From Podospora bellae-mahoneyi (taxonomy: Eukaryota > Ascomycota > Sordariomycetes > Sordariales > Podosporaceae): a stretch of DNA of 64,000 bases. Shown here piece by piece: positions 1 through 10,709 of this stretch (the stretch's first letter is position 1; each line of letters opens with the position of its first letter). Both the position numbers and the translations under genes were made by a program. The notes under the pieces are model-generated. The model made no database searches and was not told the DNA's origin. It was given only the letters and a program-made list of their open reading frames with translations. The stretch lies in NCBI RefSeq assembly GCF_035222275.1, contig NC_085886.1:3038001-3102000 (forward strand), in the 5' to 3' direction.

Positions 1-210
1 TCTTTCTTCGGAACGCGCGACGGCCTCATCCACACCATCGACGGGGGAACCAAGAGCTCACAGCCCTCGACCGAGCCGCCGCCGCAATCGGGCGACGTGC
101 ACCCATTTCTTGCCAAGACTTTTGTCTACTTGTGAATTCGTAAATTCTCTGGTGCATCGCCCCCCCATCAACCCAATCCACCCCGACATCATCGTCGCCC
201 ACTGCACACA
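1..210 (+). other. 5' leader of the Tup1 gene
   Basis: This stretch lies upstream of the Tup1 start codon and reads as pyrimidine-rich, C-rich leader and promoter-proximal sequence. No separate gene is visible. Open frames on the opposite strand here are shadows of the GC-rich composition. The true transcription start probably lies before or near the window edge. Confidence 0.5.
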
Positions 211-2269
211 ATGTCGATGTATCCCGGCCATCGCGGCATGGGTGTCGCGCCCCCTGCCAACCCCAATGGCAGCCGCCAGAACGAGCTCCTGGAGGGCATC
301 CGCGCCGAGTTTGAATCGCATCAACGACAGATCGAGGGATATGAACACCAAAGTAAGTTTTGGTTCGACAACACCGCCGTGCCTTGTCCCATCCCGACAA
401 TGCTGACAGTCTTTCCGCCACAGTCCAGGCCCAGGTTCAAGAGATGCAAATGATTCGCGAGAAGGTTTATCAGATGGAGCAGCAGCATGTCCAACTGAAG
501 CAAAAGTAAGCTTGAAGCATGTCTTGGACAAACTACACAAGTCTTCTAACGTGGCGCGCGCCTGTTCAGATACGAGGATGAAATCAACCTCCTTCGTCGT
601 CAGCTGGAAACTCGCGGCGGTGGCCCCCCGGGACCTATGAACCCGCCGCCACAGCATGCTGGCCCTTCCCAGCAGCCTCCTCCTCAGATAGGCAACATGG
701 GGGGAGGTGGTGTCTTCAACGGGATCCTCTCCGGGCAGGGCGGACAGGGCGGTCTAGCCCCCCCTCCTCATCCTCCTCAGGAGCAACAGCAGCCTCCCCA
801 CATGCCCCCCGCGCCACCGGGACTCCAGCAGGGACCTCCTCCCCCTCCTCCCCCGCCGTCTCAGCAGCCCCCATTCCAGCAACAGTACCAAGGACCAGCC
901 CCCGGCGGTTTTCCATCTCAGCCCCCCCAGAGCACCGCTAGCCCCGGCCCCGGCAGCAAGAGAGGCCAGCCGATCGGGAGACCCCCTGCCGGCGGTCCCG
1001 CCACCCCCCAGATCAACACTCCGGTTCCCTACAACGGCCCCGGCCAGTCTCCCCAGGTCCCGACCCATCCCACCCCCGACCACACCCGCATGGTGCAGCA
1101 GCAACAGCAGCAGCACCAGCCCGTCCCGATTTCTTCTCAGAGCAACGCATTGAGCGACCTGGACCCCGAGCGTCTCCCAAGCCACATCAAGAAGGTCAAG
1201 GACGATTGGTGGGCCATTTTCAACCAAGCGGTGCCCCGTGTTTTGGATGTTGATTTGGTTCACACTCTCCAGCACGAGAGTGTGGTCTGCTGCGTGAGGT
1301 TCAGCGCCGATGGCAAATTTGTCGCGACGGGATGCAACAGATCTGCTCAAATCTACGATGTTCAGACTGGTGACAAGGTCTGCATTCTCCAAGACGAGAG
1401 TATTGATCTCAACGGCGATCTTTATATCAGAAGCGTTTGCTTCAGTCCAGACGGGCAGTACCTGGCTACCGGTGCTGAAGACAAGCTCATCAGAGTCTGG
1501 GACATCAAGAACAGGCAGATTCGCAACACTTTCGCTGGTCACGAGCAGGATATCTACAGCTTGGATTTTGCCCGTGATGGCCGCACCATTGCTTCTGGCA
1601 GTGGCGATCGCACTGTCAGGCTTTGGGATATTGAGACTGGTTTGAACACGGCAACGCTCACCATAGAGGACGGCGTCACCACCGTTGCCATCTCGCCCGA
1701 TGCCAAGTATGTCGCCGCCGGCTCGCTTGACAAGAGTGTCAGGGTCTGGGATGTCAAGACAGGCCTCTTGCTGGAGCGTCTCGAGGGTCCCGAGGGCCAC
1801 AAGGACAGTGTTTACTCTGTTGCTTTCTCGCCCAACTCTCGTGACCTCGTCAGCGGTAGCTTGGACAAGACCATCAAGATGTGGGAGCTTGCCGCTCCTC
1901 GGAATCACAACCAGATGCCCGGCGGTATCATGAAGCCGGTCGGCCGCTGCATCAGGACTTTTGAGGGACACAGGGTATGTATTTCTAGGTCTTGAAGCCG
2001 AGGCCTCGTTGCTAACTTTTTAATAGGACTTCGTCCTCAGTGTTGCGCTCACCCCCGACAATGAATGGGTTCTTTCCGGTTCCAAGGACCGCGGCGTTCA
2101 GTTCTGGGACCCCCGCACCGGACACACCCAGCTCATGCTCCAGGGACACAAGAACTCGGTTATCTCTGTGGCTCCAAGCCCTGCGTCAGGAAACTCGGGC
2201 GGCTGGTTTGCGACCGGTTCGGGTGACATGAGGGCACGCATCTGGTCATACAGTCGTATCCGCCACTAG
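211..2269 (+). CDS. tup1: Tup1/RcoA-type WD40 transcriptional corepressor
   Basis: Nuclear corepressor that, with an Ssn6-type partner, is recruited by DNA-binding repressors to silence glucose-repressed, developmental and other genes. Four exons fit: 211-352, 424-505, 570-1974 and 2027-2269, giving about 623 residues; the introns have GTAAGT, GTAAGC and GTATGT donors. Residues about 10-85 form the N-terminal helical tetramerisation segment ([10 protein letters not shown], then a heptad-rich stretch ending in LLRRQLE). A long Pro/Gln-rich linker follows. From about residue 270 a conserved block (DDWWAIFNQ) leads into a seven-bladed WD40 propeller with repeated RVWD, RLWD and KMWE blade ends. 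The protein ends SRIRH. The start was chosen because it gives the canonical N terminus. The gene looks intact and conserved in layout with fungal RcoA/Tup1. It converges on the acyltransferase gene on the other strand. Confidence 0.95.
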
Positions 2270-2868
2270 AAGGAACAAAGGATGCGATCAATCAGAAGGA
2301 AGCTTGCTAACTTCGCAAGCGTTCTACGAAAGCTTGAAGCAGAGGGGTTGGGACCTTTGTAACTAATCCAAATTCAAACGGAAATGGAAAGTTGAATAAC
2401 GTGTGTGTGGGATAAAATGGCAAGGAAAGGGAAAGGAGTATGTGGAACTTTTGAAGCAAGTAGGAAGCGGAAATTCGGGTTGTTGAATTTTTCTTGTTTC
2501 CTACTTTTTTTGCTTTTTATTTTCTTACTTCTCTTTTTTGTCTGTTTGATAGGGTATTTTTGTCTGTTTTTTTTTTACACACACAACTTTGACAACATAA
2601 CAAAGGGTATTATTAGTTGGTGGCCTTTATGGTAGTGGTGGGTTCCGGGGGGCGGGTATTGAACTGAAAGGGTTTTCTTTGAAAGGATCATGGTGAATTG
2701 TGATTTGGGTGACTTGAATGAGCATGGGATCTCGGGTAGGGGGTGGTGTGGATTTACCCCTGAGCCCTGTTTGTGACCTACTTTGGACAACCATCTTCCC
2801 ACACTTTCTGCTGCTGTTCTGACATTTCCAACCAAGGCACACTCTGACAACCTCGACACACACACACA

Positions 2869-2922
<54 letters not shown>

Positions 2923-3794
2923 AAAGTCAAGGAACCCCTTTGGTTTGCTGTCAGTATGTATGCTCGGTTAGGGGTCTTTTTCTTACTACCTTATGTGCTG
3001 AATCTATCAAGAATTTTTCCCTCCAAACAAAACATGAAAAAGGGATGGATGCATGTAAGTTTACCTACCTACCTCGAAATCAACACATCGCCTTCTGCGC
3101 GGTTGTTGTTCCCAAGTTTGTCCTATCAAGAAAGGTGTGGTGTGTACACCAGTCAGGGGGGAACAAGAGTGCCATTGTTGTTGTTGGTGTTGTCTCTTTG
3201 TATGATACACACACACACAAGTCTCAAATGACATGGCCATTTCATTTCCCATTCATTCTAACCCCTAACATCAAACAAATCATACAACCAACCACCAACC
3301 ACCACCCACCACCCACCACCCACCACCCATCCTAGATATCTATCCCCCTTCTAGATTAGTTACCTAGTCACCTTCCCCCCCCCCACCCACATCTACCCTT
3401 TCAAAAAACAAAAACAAAAAAAGAGATCCCCTATTTCTTTCCAAAACGCCTGTTGGTAAAATACACGCTTGCTTCGCTTTCGCTTTCCCCCCTTTCCACT
3501 TACGCTTTCTCTTTCTTACCCCCCACTCCACCCACCCATCCATCCCATCCATCCCATCCATCCATCCTCTTTCTATTAGATGGGGTATCAAAATGCCCTT
3601 TTCCCGGTCCTTTCCTTACAAACATGCCCCCACACACAACACATACACCTGGCACGGCGTAGTAGTAGTAGTATCGTCGTTCGGTTTGCTTGTCAGTCGC
3701 CTCGTTGTGCCGTTTAGACATCACAGACCCGCCCGCTTGGCATGGCAGGTTTTGTTTTTGTAATCAACCCTCTCATTTGAGGAGAGGAGGTTTT
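2270..3794. other. Convergent 3' spacer with microsatellites
   Basis: Intergenic spacer between two convergent genes. It holds T-rich runs just after Tup1, a compound (CA)n/(CT)n tract, a run of CCACCCA-like units near 3290-3330 and CATCC repeats near 3535-3565. Short open frames here are low complexity. I see no gene. Confidence 0.6.
2855..2913. repeat. Compound (CA)n-(CT)n microsatellite
   Basis: An alternating CA run of about 16 bases passes directly into about 40 bases of CT dinucleotides. Perfect purine/pyrimidine strand asymmetry in the CT half could form triplex DNA. It sits in the 3' spacer between convergent genes. Confidence 0.9.
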
Positions 3795-4772
3795 TTACGC
3801 AGCAACGCGCATGTCTGTCCCGCTGACCTTGACGACGCCGTTTTGTTGCTTGGCGGGGACCGTCAGAGGAACCGTCTTCCCGCGGGCCTTTTCCGTCAGG
3901 GCAATCATCTCCCTGAGCATGACCTCACGGGTTTCGCGGGCGAGTTCGTCGACATCGGCTGTGGTGAGACCGGCTGTGGGGATGGGATCGAGGACTGTGG
4001 TTGTGTCAGCCTGCTGCGGTGAAAAGTTCAAGAGGAAAATGAAACAAAACATACCCTTACACGGCACGCTCCCCGACTTGAAAACCATGTCCTTGAGGGA
4101 ATACACATGGCTGTAGTTGGCCACAACCACTGGAACAATAGGCACCTGCGCCTGGACAGCCAAGTGGAAGGCGCCCTTCTTGAAGGGGAGCATGGTGGGC
4201 TCCTTGGTGTAGCTCCGGGTCCCCTCGGGGAACATGTACACGCTCTGCTTCCTCTTGGTTATCTGCTCGCCAGCTCCCTGCATCGCCTGTCGCGCATCCT
4301 TGGAGTTTTTGCGGTCGATGAAGACGGCGCCGCTCAGGGTCATGAACCAGCCCAAGAATGGGATCTTCTTGAGCTGAGTCTTGGCCGTGACGCTGCAGTA
4401 CTGTGGGAACATGGTGCCCAGCATCAAGAGGTCGACTTCGGTCTGGTGGGGGCCGATGAAAACGGCGGGACGGACGGTGCCGAGGTGGTTCTTTGGGTCT
4501 TCAATGTCAAACTTGAGGCCTGTGCCGAGCAACATGCACAGCTTGAAGCACCGCCCAACCGCCCATTGTGAGAGACCGCGCTTGCCAATCAAAGAGAGAA
4601 AGACAGCAGCGCCGAGTCCGTATGCTGAGGCGATGAGGATCGAGATGTACATGGCCAGCGAGCGCGCCACGAACGCGGCTTTGGAGCTGACTAGGCCGAG
4701 GAGGTGGAAGAACATGATGAGGGCGGCGTAGTAGGCGAAGAAGTAGCCGGTGTATGTTATAATTGCCGCCAT
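3795..4772 (-). CDS. 1-acyl-sn-glycerol-3-phosphate acyltransferase (SLC1/AGPAT family)
   Basis: Transfers an acyl group from acyl-CoA to lysophosphatidic acid to make phosphatidic acid, an ER or lipid-droplet step of phospholipid and triacylglycerol synthesis. Two exons are inferred: 4055-4772 and 3795-3994, with a 60-base intron (GTATGT donor, ACAG acceptor), giving 305 residues. The acceptor was chosen because it restores the family block KVLDPIPT; the intron itself is also open in frame, so an unspliced reading adds a non-conserved Phe-rich insert. The N terminus has two hydrophobic segments (about 5-28 and 34-62). The catalytic H-x4-D motif is HQTEVD at about residues 109-114 and the glycerophosphate-binding motif FPEGTR is at about 181-186. 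The first ATG giving the family N terminus (MAAIITY) is used. Intact and convergent with Tup1. Confidence 0.93.
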   Translation of the reverse strand: MAAIITYTGYFFAYYAALIMFFHLLGLVSSKAAFVARSLAMYISILIASAYGLGAAVFLSLIGKRGLSQWAVGRCFKLCMLLGTGLKFDIEDPKNHLGTVRPAVFIGPHQTEVDLLMLGTMFPQYCSVTAKTQLKKIPFLGWFMTLSGAVFIDRKNSKDARQAMQGAGEQITKRKQSVYMFPEGTRSYTKEPTMLPFKKGAFHLAVQAQVPIVPVVVANYSHVYSLKDMVFKSGSVPCKGMFCFIFLLNFSPQQADTTTVLDPIPTAGLTTADVDELARETREVMLREMIALTEKARGKTVPLTVPAKQQNGVVKVSGTDMRVAA

Positions 4773-5681
4773 AGCTGGTGTTGAGAAGGAACGACGAAGG
4801 AGGGGCGGGGTTGAGCCCGAAGGACGGCGAGGGGGAGGAGGGGACTCGGAAGGCCGACACGAGGGGATGCGCAGTCGCAAGGCTTTGAGTCGTTTTTCGG
4901 CTTGGATCCTGTGATGATGAATGGGCTTGCCGGACCGGTGCTCGAGCGGCGGGTGGCCGGAAAGTTTTGGGGGGGACGGGGACTGGCGATGTGGCGTCTG
5001 GATGGGGATGCTACAGGGCTAGTGGATGCTGAAGAGACAGGCGACCCCAGTCCAGGTGGTGTCGTTGTGCGTCGAGGGGTTTCTAAGCCAAACAATGGTG
5101 ATTAAGGATATGGAATACTAAGAAACAAGCAATCATGGGCTCCGTGGCACCAAAAAGGTCTTGGTTAATGACTTTCGTTCTTCATGGCCCGGGCCGGCAC
5201 TCGAAGTTGCAGCCCAATCAAATCAAAGCCAGAATGCACTGTGAGAGTGTGGGGTGTCCGAGGTTGAGGAATCGTTGAGGCTAAAATTTGCGGGACGTGG
5301 GGCAGGTGCCAGCAACCCTTGCAGCCCCTTGCAACCCTTGTGACCAGAAAACTTGGCAATCGCGGGGATATCGTGACAAGACTGAGGTCAAGCTTCACTT
5401 AAAAAACTCGGGTCTCGCCGCATCATCTGTCGGTTAGTTGGGCACAAACAAACATCATCCAACATGTGCATGTGTTGCTGAATAGTATTTGGTGTTTTCT
5501 ATCCTCTCTTCATCACTGAATTGCTACAAGTCTCATCTCATGGCCACAGTGTCGTTTCACCTAACCCGCCCAAGTATCTTTTGTTGGGATCGTGCGGGGA
5601 CGGGAACGGAGATACAAAAAATGTTTAAGTTGGAGAAAAGAAAGCATGTGATAATTCCCACCATATGATCATTCAACATCG
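4773..5681. other. Intergenic spacer upstream of the acyltransferase
   Basis: This is the promoter side of the acyltransferase and the 3' side of the next minus-strand locus. GC-rich close to the acyltransferase start, AT-richer after 5400. No gene supported. Confidence 0.5.
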
Positions 5682-6767
5682 CTAAACCTGCGACGACACC
5701 ACCGTTGCGCGTACCTGCCGTTTGATCATCTGGTCATCGCCGAAATCATGGGAAAGGGTTGTTGTTTGTGTTGACACCTCCACCTTTGTGTCCCGTCTGG
5801 GCAGAAGGAGGATGGATTCAACCGACTCTCGAAGTCCAGCCAGCTCATACATGAGGATAATTCGACAGATGGAAACACTAGCCATGTACCGTCCCACGAT
5901 GGATAGCGCATCCTCCACGCCCACGAAGATGGTGCTTGAAAAGATCAGGGTCCCGAAGATGATATGAAGGACGGTGGCCATGGATCCAACCCAGGCCGCG
6001 ACCAAAAAGAGGTTGCTCTCTTGGAAGGTGAGGATCCGCACGTCATAGTCTTCCAAGGCACTCGGTATGGGCTCTGTCTTGAGAAGGCCGAGCAAGCGCC
6101 TGGGAATGCTTGAAATCCATGCGCCTGCCGGCGCGAGCCTCTCTCGAATATGAAAGGCCGACTCTTCCTTTCTCTTGGCTGCCTCTTCCTTTCTCTTGAC
6201 TGCCTCTAGAACCTCTTTCTTTGGACCTCGCCAGCCGCAGACGCGGAGCCGCAGACCTATGGTGCCGAAAATGTATACGACCAGGCCTAGCAGTGCCCAT
6301 ATCGTTGGCCCGAAGGTGCGATTCGTCCACGGGGTGCATGTGGCCTTGACGCCGAGCTCCCAGTTGAGAGTAGCAATGTTGGCTATGGCAGCCAGGGCGA
6401 TGATGTATTAGGCCATGGAGATGGACAGCTTGTAGTACCACATGCTTGGGCGCCACTGTGGGAGACCGCTCGGGTGGTCGTGGAGGATCTGGGCGGGATC
6501 ATGGTATTCAAAGGCCCGGCTGAAGTACACGCTGGGCGATCCGGCGGCAAGCATGAGTGCGAGGAGAGGTCGCCGTGCTACATTCGCGAGCATGCTCATT
6601 TCCTCGGTCGAAGGACCCCTCACGGCGAGGACGGTGGGCATGACGCCGAGGAGAACCTGGGCTGCTGTCATGCCATTTTTGACATACTCGCTCGTGCTGT
6701 TCAGGACACATTGGATGACAGGCTGTGTCAACACAGTGTTGGCTCCATCCCCACCGAGAATTGTCAC
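5682..6767 (-). pseudogene. Fungal multi-spanning membrane protein gene with one in-frame stop
   Basis: Function unknown. The minus strand reads as one continuous frame of about 360 codons broken only by a TAA at 6408-6410. Before it are blocks typical of a fungal hypothetical membrane-protein family (EYVKNGMTAAQVLLGVMP, then RRPLLALMLAAGSPSV and SRAFEYHDP). After it, hydrophobic helices continue in the same frame (YIIALAAIANIATLNWELG; IWALLGLVVYIFGTIGL; FLVAAWVGSMATVLHIIFG), followed by a charged K/E linker and a polar tail. The stop falls in a hydrophobic helix where related proteins, from memory, have Gln; CAA to TAA is the change RIP would make, and a sequencing error is the alternative. 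The 5' end is unresolved: no ATG is in frame near 6767, so a first exon upstream is missing or not recognised. Probably a recently disabled gene. Confidence 0.6.
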
Positions 6768-8124
6768 GTTCGACGGCAGATGTGTTGACAGTAAGTTATT
6801 GTCGGTATTGGGTCATGCAGTACTTCTGCTTAAGAGCTTCGAATATGTGGCCATGTTGGGGGTACCATTCGCGAAACTGGTTCGTGTTAGTGCCTCTCCA
6901 CGCTGCGATGGGTTCGAAGTATGTGAAGAGGAGGAAAAGGATACACCGAGACGGTGCGGAGAGTCCACCCCTTGTGCGGTTCTTGATGTTGATGTTTTGC
7001 TGATGATTGTAGTGACAAGAAGCTGACTAACTTGACAGAACGAAAACTGGAGTTACTTTGTTCCCTCAAGATATATAGCTGACTGAGGGCAAGACGGGGC
7101 CAACATTATGGCAAGGTTCTCGCGGGATTCCATCATGGGTGTTTCAGCCTCTCAGCGCTAGTTGTGCAAACTGTGGGTGGCTTTCAGGATGAATCGCGGT
7201 GATCCAACCAGTTGGTGGCCGTCTGCAGCCACGCCCTTATAAATATCCCATCTCCTCGTCTGGTCTTGTTCATAGCACACTGGAAGCAGGCAGGCAAGTT
7301 AGGGCTTCTGTAGAGGTCTAGTGGGCGTTGCTCAGCCATGACGGTGATACTCCTTCCTGGTGTCTTACACCCATATACATGGGTATGGGCGAGGCTCTGG
7401 GTTCGGGTACAATGTTAACGATGACACACTGAGCTTGGCCAAAGCCTGCCTGAAGCCAACTTCGAATATTACAGCCCCAATGTCGTGTTCTTAAGCGCCC
7501 TGTCATCATGAAGTTCATGATTGGCTTTTTGTTAGCCTCAGCTAAGATCATATAATCAATCCTTGTGAACACGATAAGGCTCAGATCAGCACGGGCGAGA
7601 CTCCGAGACTTGCCCTTACAATAACAAATATTTACCAAGGTTAGTTTTTGGTCTTGAGAATAGTTCGAGGGTCAGTTTCTTTCAATACCTAACATGGAAA
7701 CACAATACACACTGTACAGGTAGGTGTTCATGTCTCGGGAGACTCTACAATGAATGAAAACAAGATGTGGTCGTAGCGCCTCCTGCTGTTCTAGAAGCCC
7801 CACTAATTATGGCCTAGGCCAAGGGAGCCCTACCACATTAGCCATGGTTCATCCAACTGCTTGATTCGACGTCCACTGAACAACAAAGCTCACCAAAACA
7901 TTCCGGATGGCCGCAGCAACACAGCAGCTTCCCGCCTACTTCACCAGCTACACAGCAGCATAGGTTCGAGCCTCTTGCATCAACAGCCTCTGGTCGCCCC
8001 TGGGCGCCAATGATGCTTCCGGTCCAGCGATAGCCCCTCCGATTCACCCCAAGCGCATGTCTGTCTCGGACAATCGAAGTCCCATCCCAGCTATCCTCAC
8101 TATCGAGACATCCCCAAAGTCACA
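6768..8124. other. Spacer, possible missing first exon and upstream DNA
   Basis: About 1.35 kb without a supported gene. The part near 6770-7070 should hold the 5' end of the preceding minus-strand locus, but I could not place a start codon or intron. A TATA-like TTATAAATA occurs near 7236. The rest is ordinary mixed-composition DNA. Confidence 0.4.
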
Positions 8125-10228
8125 ATGGCCGAATCCCGTCGCGGACACCCGAACCTATCCGTACGGCTGCCGCAGCCCGGCGCCTCGATCGCTCTACCCG
8201 ATCTCCCTCCCGTCTCTGCTCTTTTTTTGATCGATTTCGACGTCAAGGCCGGCTACACCATCGTCTGGAAACGGGCCGTTCCCGGTCTCGAGCTCGAGGG
8301 CGCTGTCGAGTACAAGAGCTTGCCGTCGGGCTTGCACACCGTCACCGACGACCTCATCTACTTTGTCCACGATGCCAGCCACGCCGGGCTCAGCGCGTTT
8401 ATCAACACTCCCACCGATGAGGAGGAAACACGTCATGCGCGCATGATTGCTGTGGGTGTCTTGGTGCCGCTAAGCTATGGCCGTCTGGGGAGGGCATGGC
8501 GCCATGCCGAGGGGTTGAAGGAGATGGCCAGCAAGCTGGTTCAGGATTGCAAGCAGACGCAAATACTGGAGGGGTACTGGGAGAGAAACGGCGCGCGCGA
8601 GACGTCGGCGCCGCAGCCATTGAAGGATGAACCTCTGGCCTCCCCCGCGCTTAGCTTTAGGGCTGTCCGTCCGCCGCTGGGGAGAGGCCATACTAGGAAT
8701 AGGTCTGCTTCGGATGGCACCGCCCTGATACCTCCCGGACACAGGCTGTCGCCTTATCATCCGGCGTGGAGTTTGACGTCGTTGCTGGATACGTTTGGGC
8801 CGCTGATCTTTCCGGTTCATCGCGCCGCCCTGTTGCGCAAGCGCATCTTGATTTCTTGCCATGCACCGGTGCATGAAGTTTGCAATTTTGGTATGTTTAC
8901 CGGGACACTCCTTGGTATTTGATGGCTGCTGACGAATCTTAGTGTATGCTATTTCTGTCTTGTCCAATATTCCCCTGTCCGTCTGCGACGTGATAGACCC
9001 ATCAGCACCTGTACAGCGTTTACGACCTCTTTTTACCATCGGTGTGCATGATATCTCATATCTTATGGAACACCAGGCCGCTATGAAAAAGCGCCCTAAT
9101 CAAGACGATCAACATTCTGATCCCTCCGAGGACTCTACCTCGGGCTGGGTAGCCTGCACCACAGACAGCATTCTCGCTATGAAGGGGGATCTCTGGGACA
9201 TGCTGATCACCCTGCCCCCAGTCTACTCGAGCAACGCCAAGGAAAGGGCATGGCCAACAATCGAATGCCCCAAGGGCGTCCCGGTAAAGGCCACCCAGCG
9301 CGACCTCCGCCGTTTCCGCACTCTCCGAGCAGGCCTGGCGCACCTCGCCGCTGCAGCAGAAGCCTCTCACTCTGGGTCACAACCCCAACCAGAGGTGCAA
9401 ACCCCAGACGAAGCACCCACCCCCTCCACGCCAGCCATCCGCCTATCCAAACCCGCAGCTACCTCCTCCTCCTACTCGAGACCAGGGACATCAAGTGGCA
9501 GCCGCCCCCGCCAAGCAATGATCATATCCGACGAAGACGCCGACCAAATCGTCGAACCAACCACCTGGGCTGCGTTGGCCTACAACGGCTTCATGTGGTG
9601 GGCTTCGGCCGGTGAAAAAAGACACTCTGATGAAATCGATGAGCAAAGCCACGACGCCAGTCTGCTTGCTGATTTGGGGCCGCCCATGTCGCCTTCCATG
9701 ACTGCCGTGCCGCAACGGAGGCCGAGTTTTGGGACGGCGGTTTCGGGGACAATGATTGATAGTTTGTCGTCCTTGACAGCAAGAAAACCGGGGGAGGACG
9801 CGGAGGAGGATGATGAGAAGGCGGGGGTAGAGCTGGCGATTATTGCGTATTTCCACAGGTTGACGACGGGGATTTTGAGGGTGTTGGCCGAGATTGTGGA
9901 CTCGGGGGATGATGATGATTTGATGAGTCTGGATTTGGATTATGGGGAGACACCTGGGGGTGGGGGTGGCGGAAGGGAAGGGGAGGGGGAGGATGAAAGT
10001 GGACGGTTGCTTGGGGGTGAGAGTGATGATTATCAGGAAGAGGGGTATGAAGGGAGGGGAGGGGGGTGGGTGAGGGTGGATAGCGATGCGCTTGCGCAGA
10101 TGGGGTTGGATGTGTGGAGTCTGGGTGATGCTGAGTTTGTCAGGGAGGTGGTGGGGAGGTATTTTGAGGGGAAGAGGGCGGCGGTGGTGACGAAGGGGGT
10201 GGAGGTTTGTGGGGTTAAGGTTTGTTGA
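8125..10228 (+). CDS. DENND11/LCHN-like DENN-module protein
   Basis: Predicted DENN-type protein; relatives act as guanine-nucleotide exchange factors or adaptors for small GTPases, but the fungal members are uncharacterised. Two exons, 8125-8890 and 8943-10228, with a 52-base intron (GTATGT...TTAG), encode about 683 residues. Family signposts: an N-terminal longin-like block (ALFLIDFDVKAGYTIVWK, EYKSLPSG, DLIYFVHD, RHARMIAVGVLVPLSYGR, residues about 30-130), then LLRKRILI (residues about 233-240) just before the splice junction, and WVACTTDSI after it, matching the DENND11 order. The middle (about 400-560) is a Ser/Pro-rich, probably disordered insert absent from animal homologues. A Gly/Glu-rich stretch precedes a C-terminal block (ALAQMGLDVWSLGDAEFVREVV) that corresponds to the family's last helices. 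The second half of exon 2 is markedly G-rich on the coding strand. Intact. Confidence 0.85.
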
Positions 10229-10709
10229 CAAGATGAGAAGGGGGAGATGTATATACTTTGCATGGCGTTATGATTCGGGAACTGGGGGAATGGTAATTTA
10301 GGAAGTATGCATAGGGATATTGGTTTGGACTATTCAAATAACGAAGATGGGTGTTGCAAGGTGTGAGGCTTATCTCCGGTGATGTGCGAGTGAGCTAAGA
10401 TAACCCTAACCCAGCTTGTCTCCGGTGATGTTGTGTTGACGGCGCTAACCCTAACCCAGCTTATCTCGGGGAGCTTGGACCTTCAGTTTTCACTTTCACC
10501 ATCAAAAGCCATTCAAGGTTTATTCATTAGGTTTCTTTCAACACTAACTTGACCTACACGCTTTTGAAACAACCTCAGCCCTTGCACCACCATCCCCCCC
10601 CCCGGCAAAATCTCACCACCCACCAAGTTCAACTATTCAACTGAACTCTCTCTTGAAATCTTTGGGAAAAGAATTCACAACTTCCCATCACCCCCAGAAC
10701 CATTTCACA
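10229..10709 (+). promoter_or_regulatory. Short spacer and promoter of the RMP1-like gene
   Basis: A 480-base spacer between two genes on the same strand. It contains the 45-bp telomere-box repeat (separate entry), then a C-rich leader running into the RMP1-like start. It must hold the terminator of the DENN gene and the promoter of the next. Confidence 0.6.
10368..10473 (+). repeat. 45-bp tandem repeat carrying telomere-box motifs
   Basis: Two full units and a partial third (10368-10412, 10413-10457, 10458-10473). Units share a start RGCTTRTCTCCGGTGATG and each full unit ends in TAACCCTAACCC (10401-10412 and 10446-10457). The motif equals two fungal telomere repeats and matches sites bound by Tbf1-type Myb factors, which are known to sit in promoters of ribosome-related genes. 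Here they lie 250-310 bases upstream of an RNase MRP subunit gene. Confidence 0.8.

Noticed and set aside
754-1971. 405-codon open frame antisense to Tup1
   Set aside because: It mirrors the Tup1 coding region in composition and has no family resemblance; a shadow of a GC-rich conserved gene.
4773-4880. N-terminal extension of the acyltransferase resembling a mitochondrial presequence (LLRRSFSTP)
   Set aside because: The extension begins with TTG rather than ATG and no in-frame ATG was seen upstream; the MAAIITY start matches the family.
9250-9615. Overlapping plus-strand frame inside the DENND11-like gene
   Set aside because: Low-complexity Pro/Arg/Ser reading of a C-rich coding segment; the main frame carries the family blocks.
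10401-10457. Telomere repeat as a sign of a chromosome end or fusion
   Set aside because: Only two short TAACCCTAACCC copies occur, embedded in a 45-bp unit between two ordinary genes, so a promoter element is more likely.
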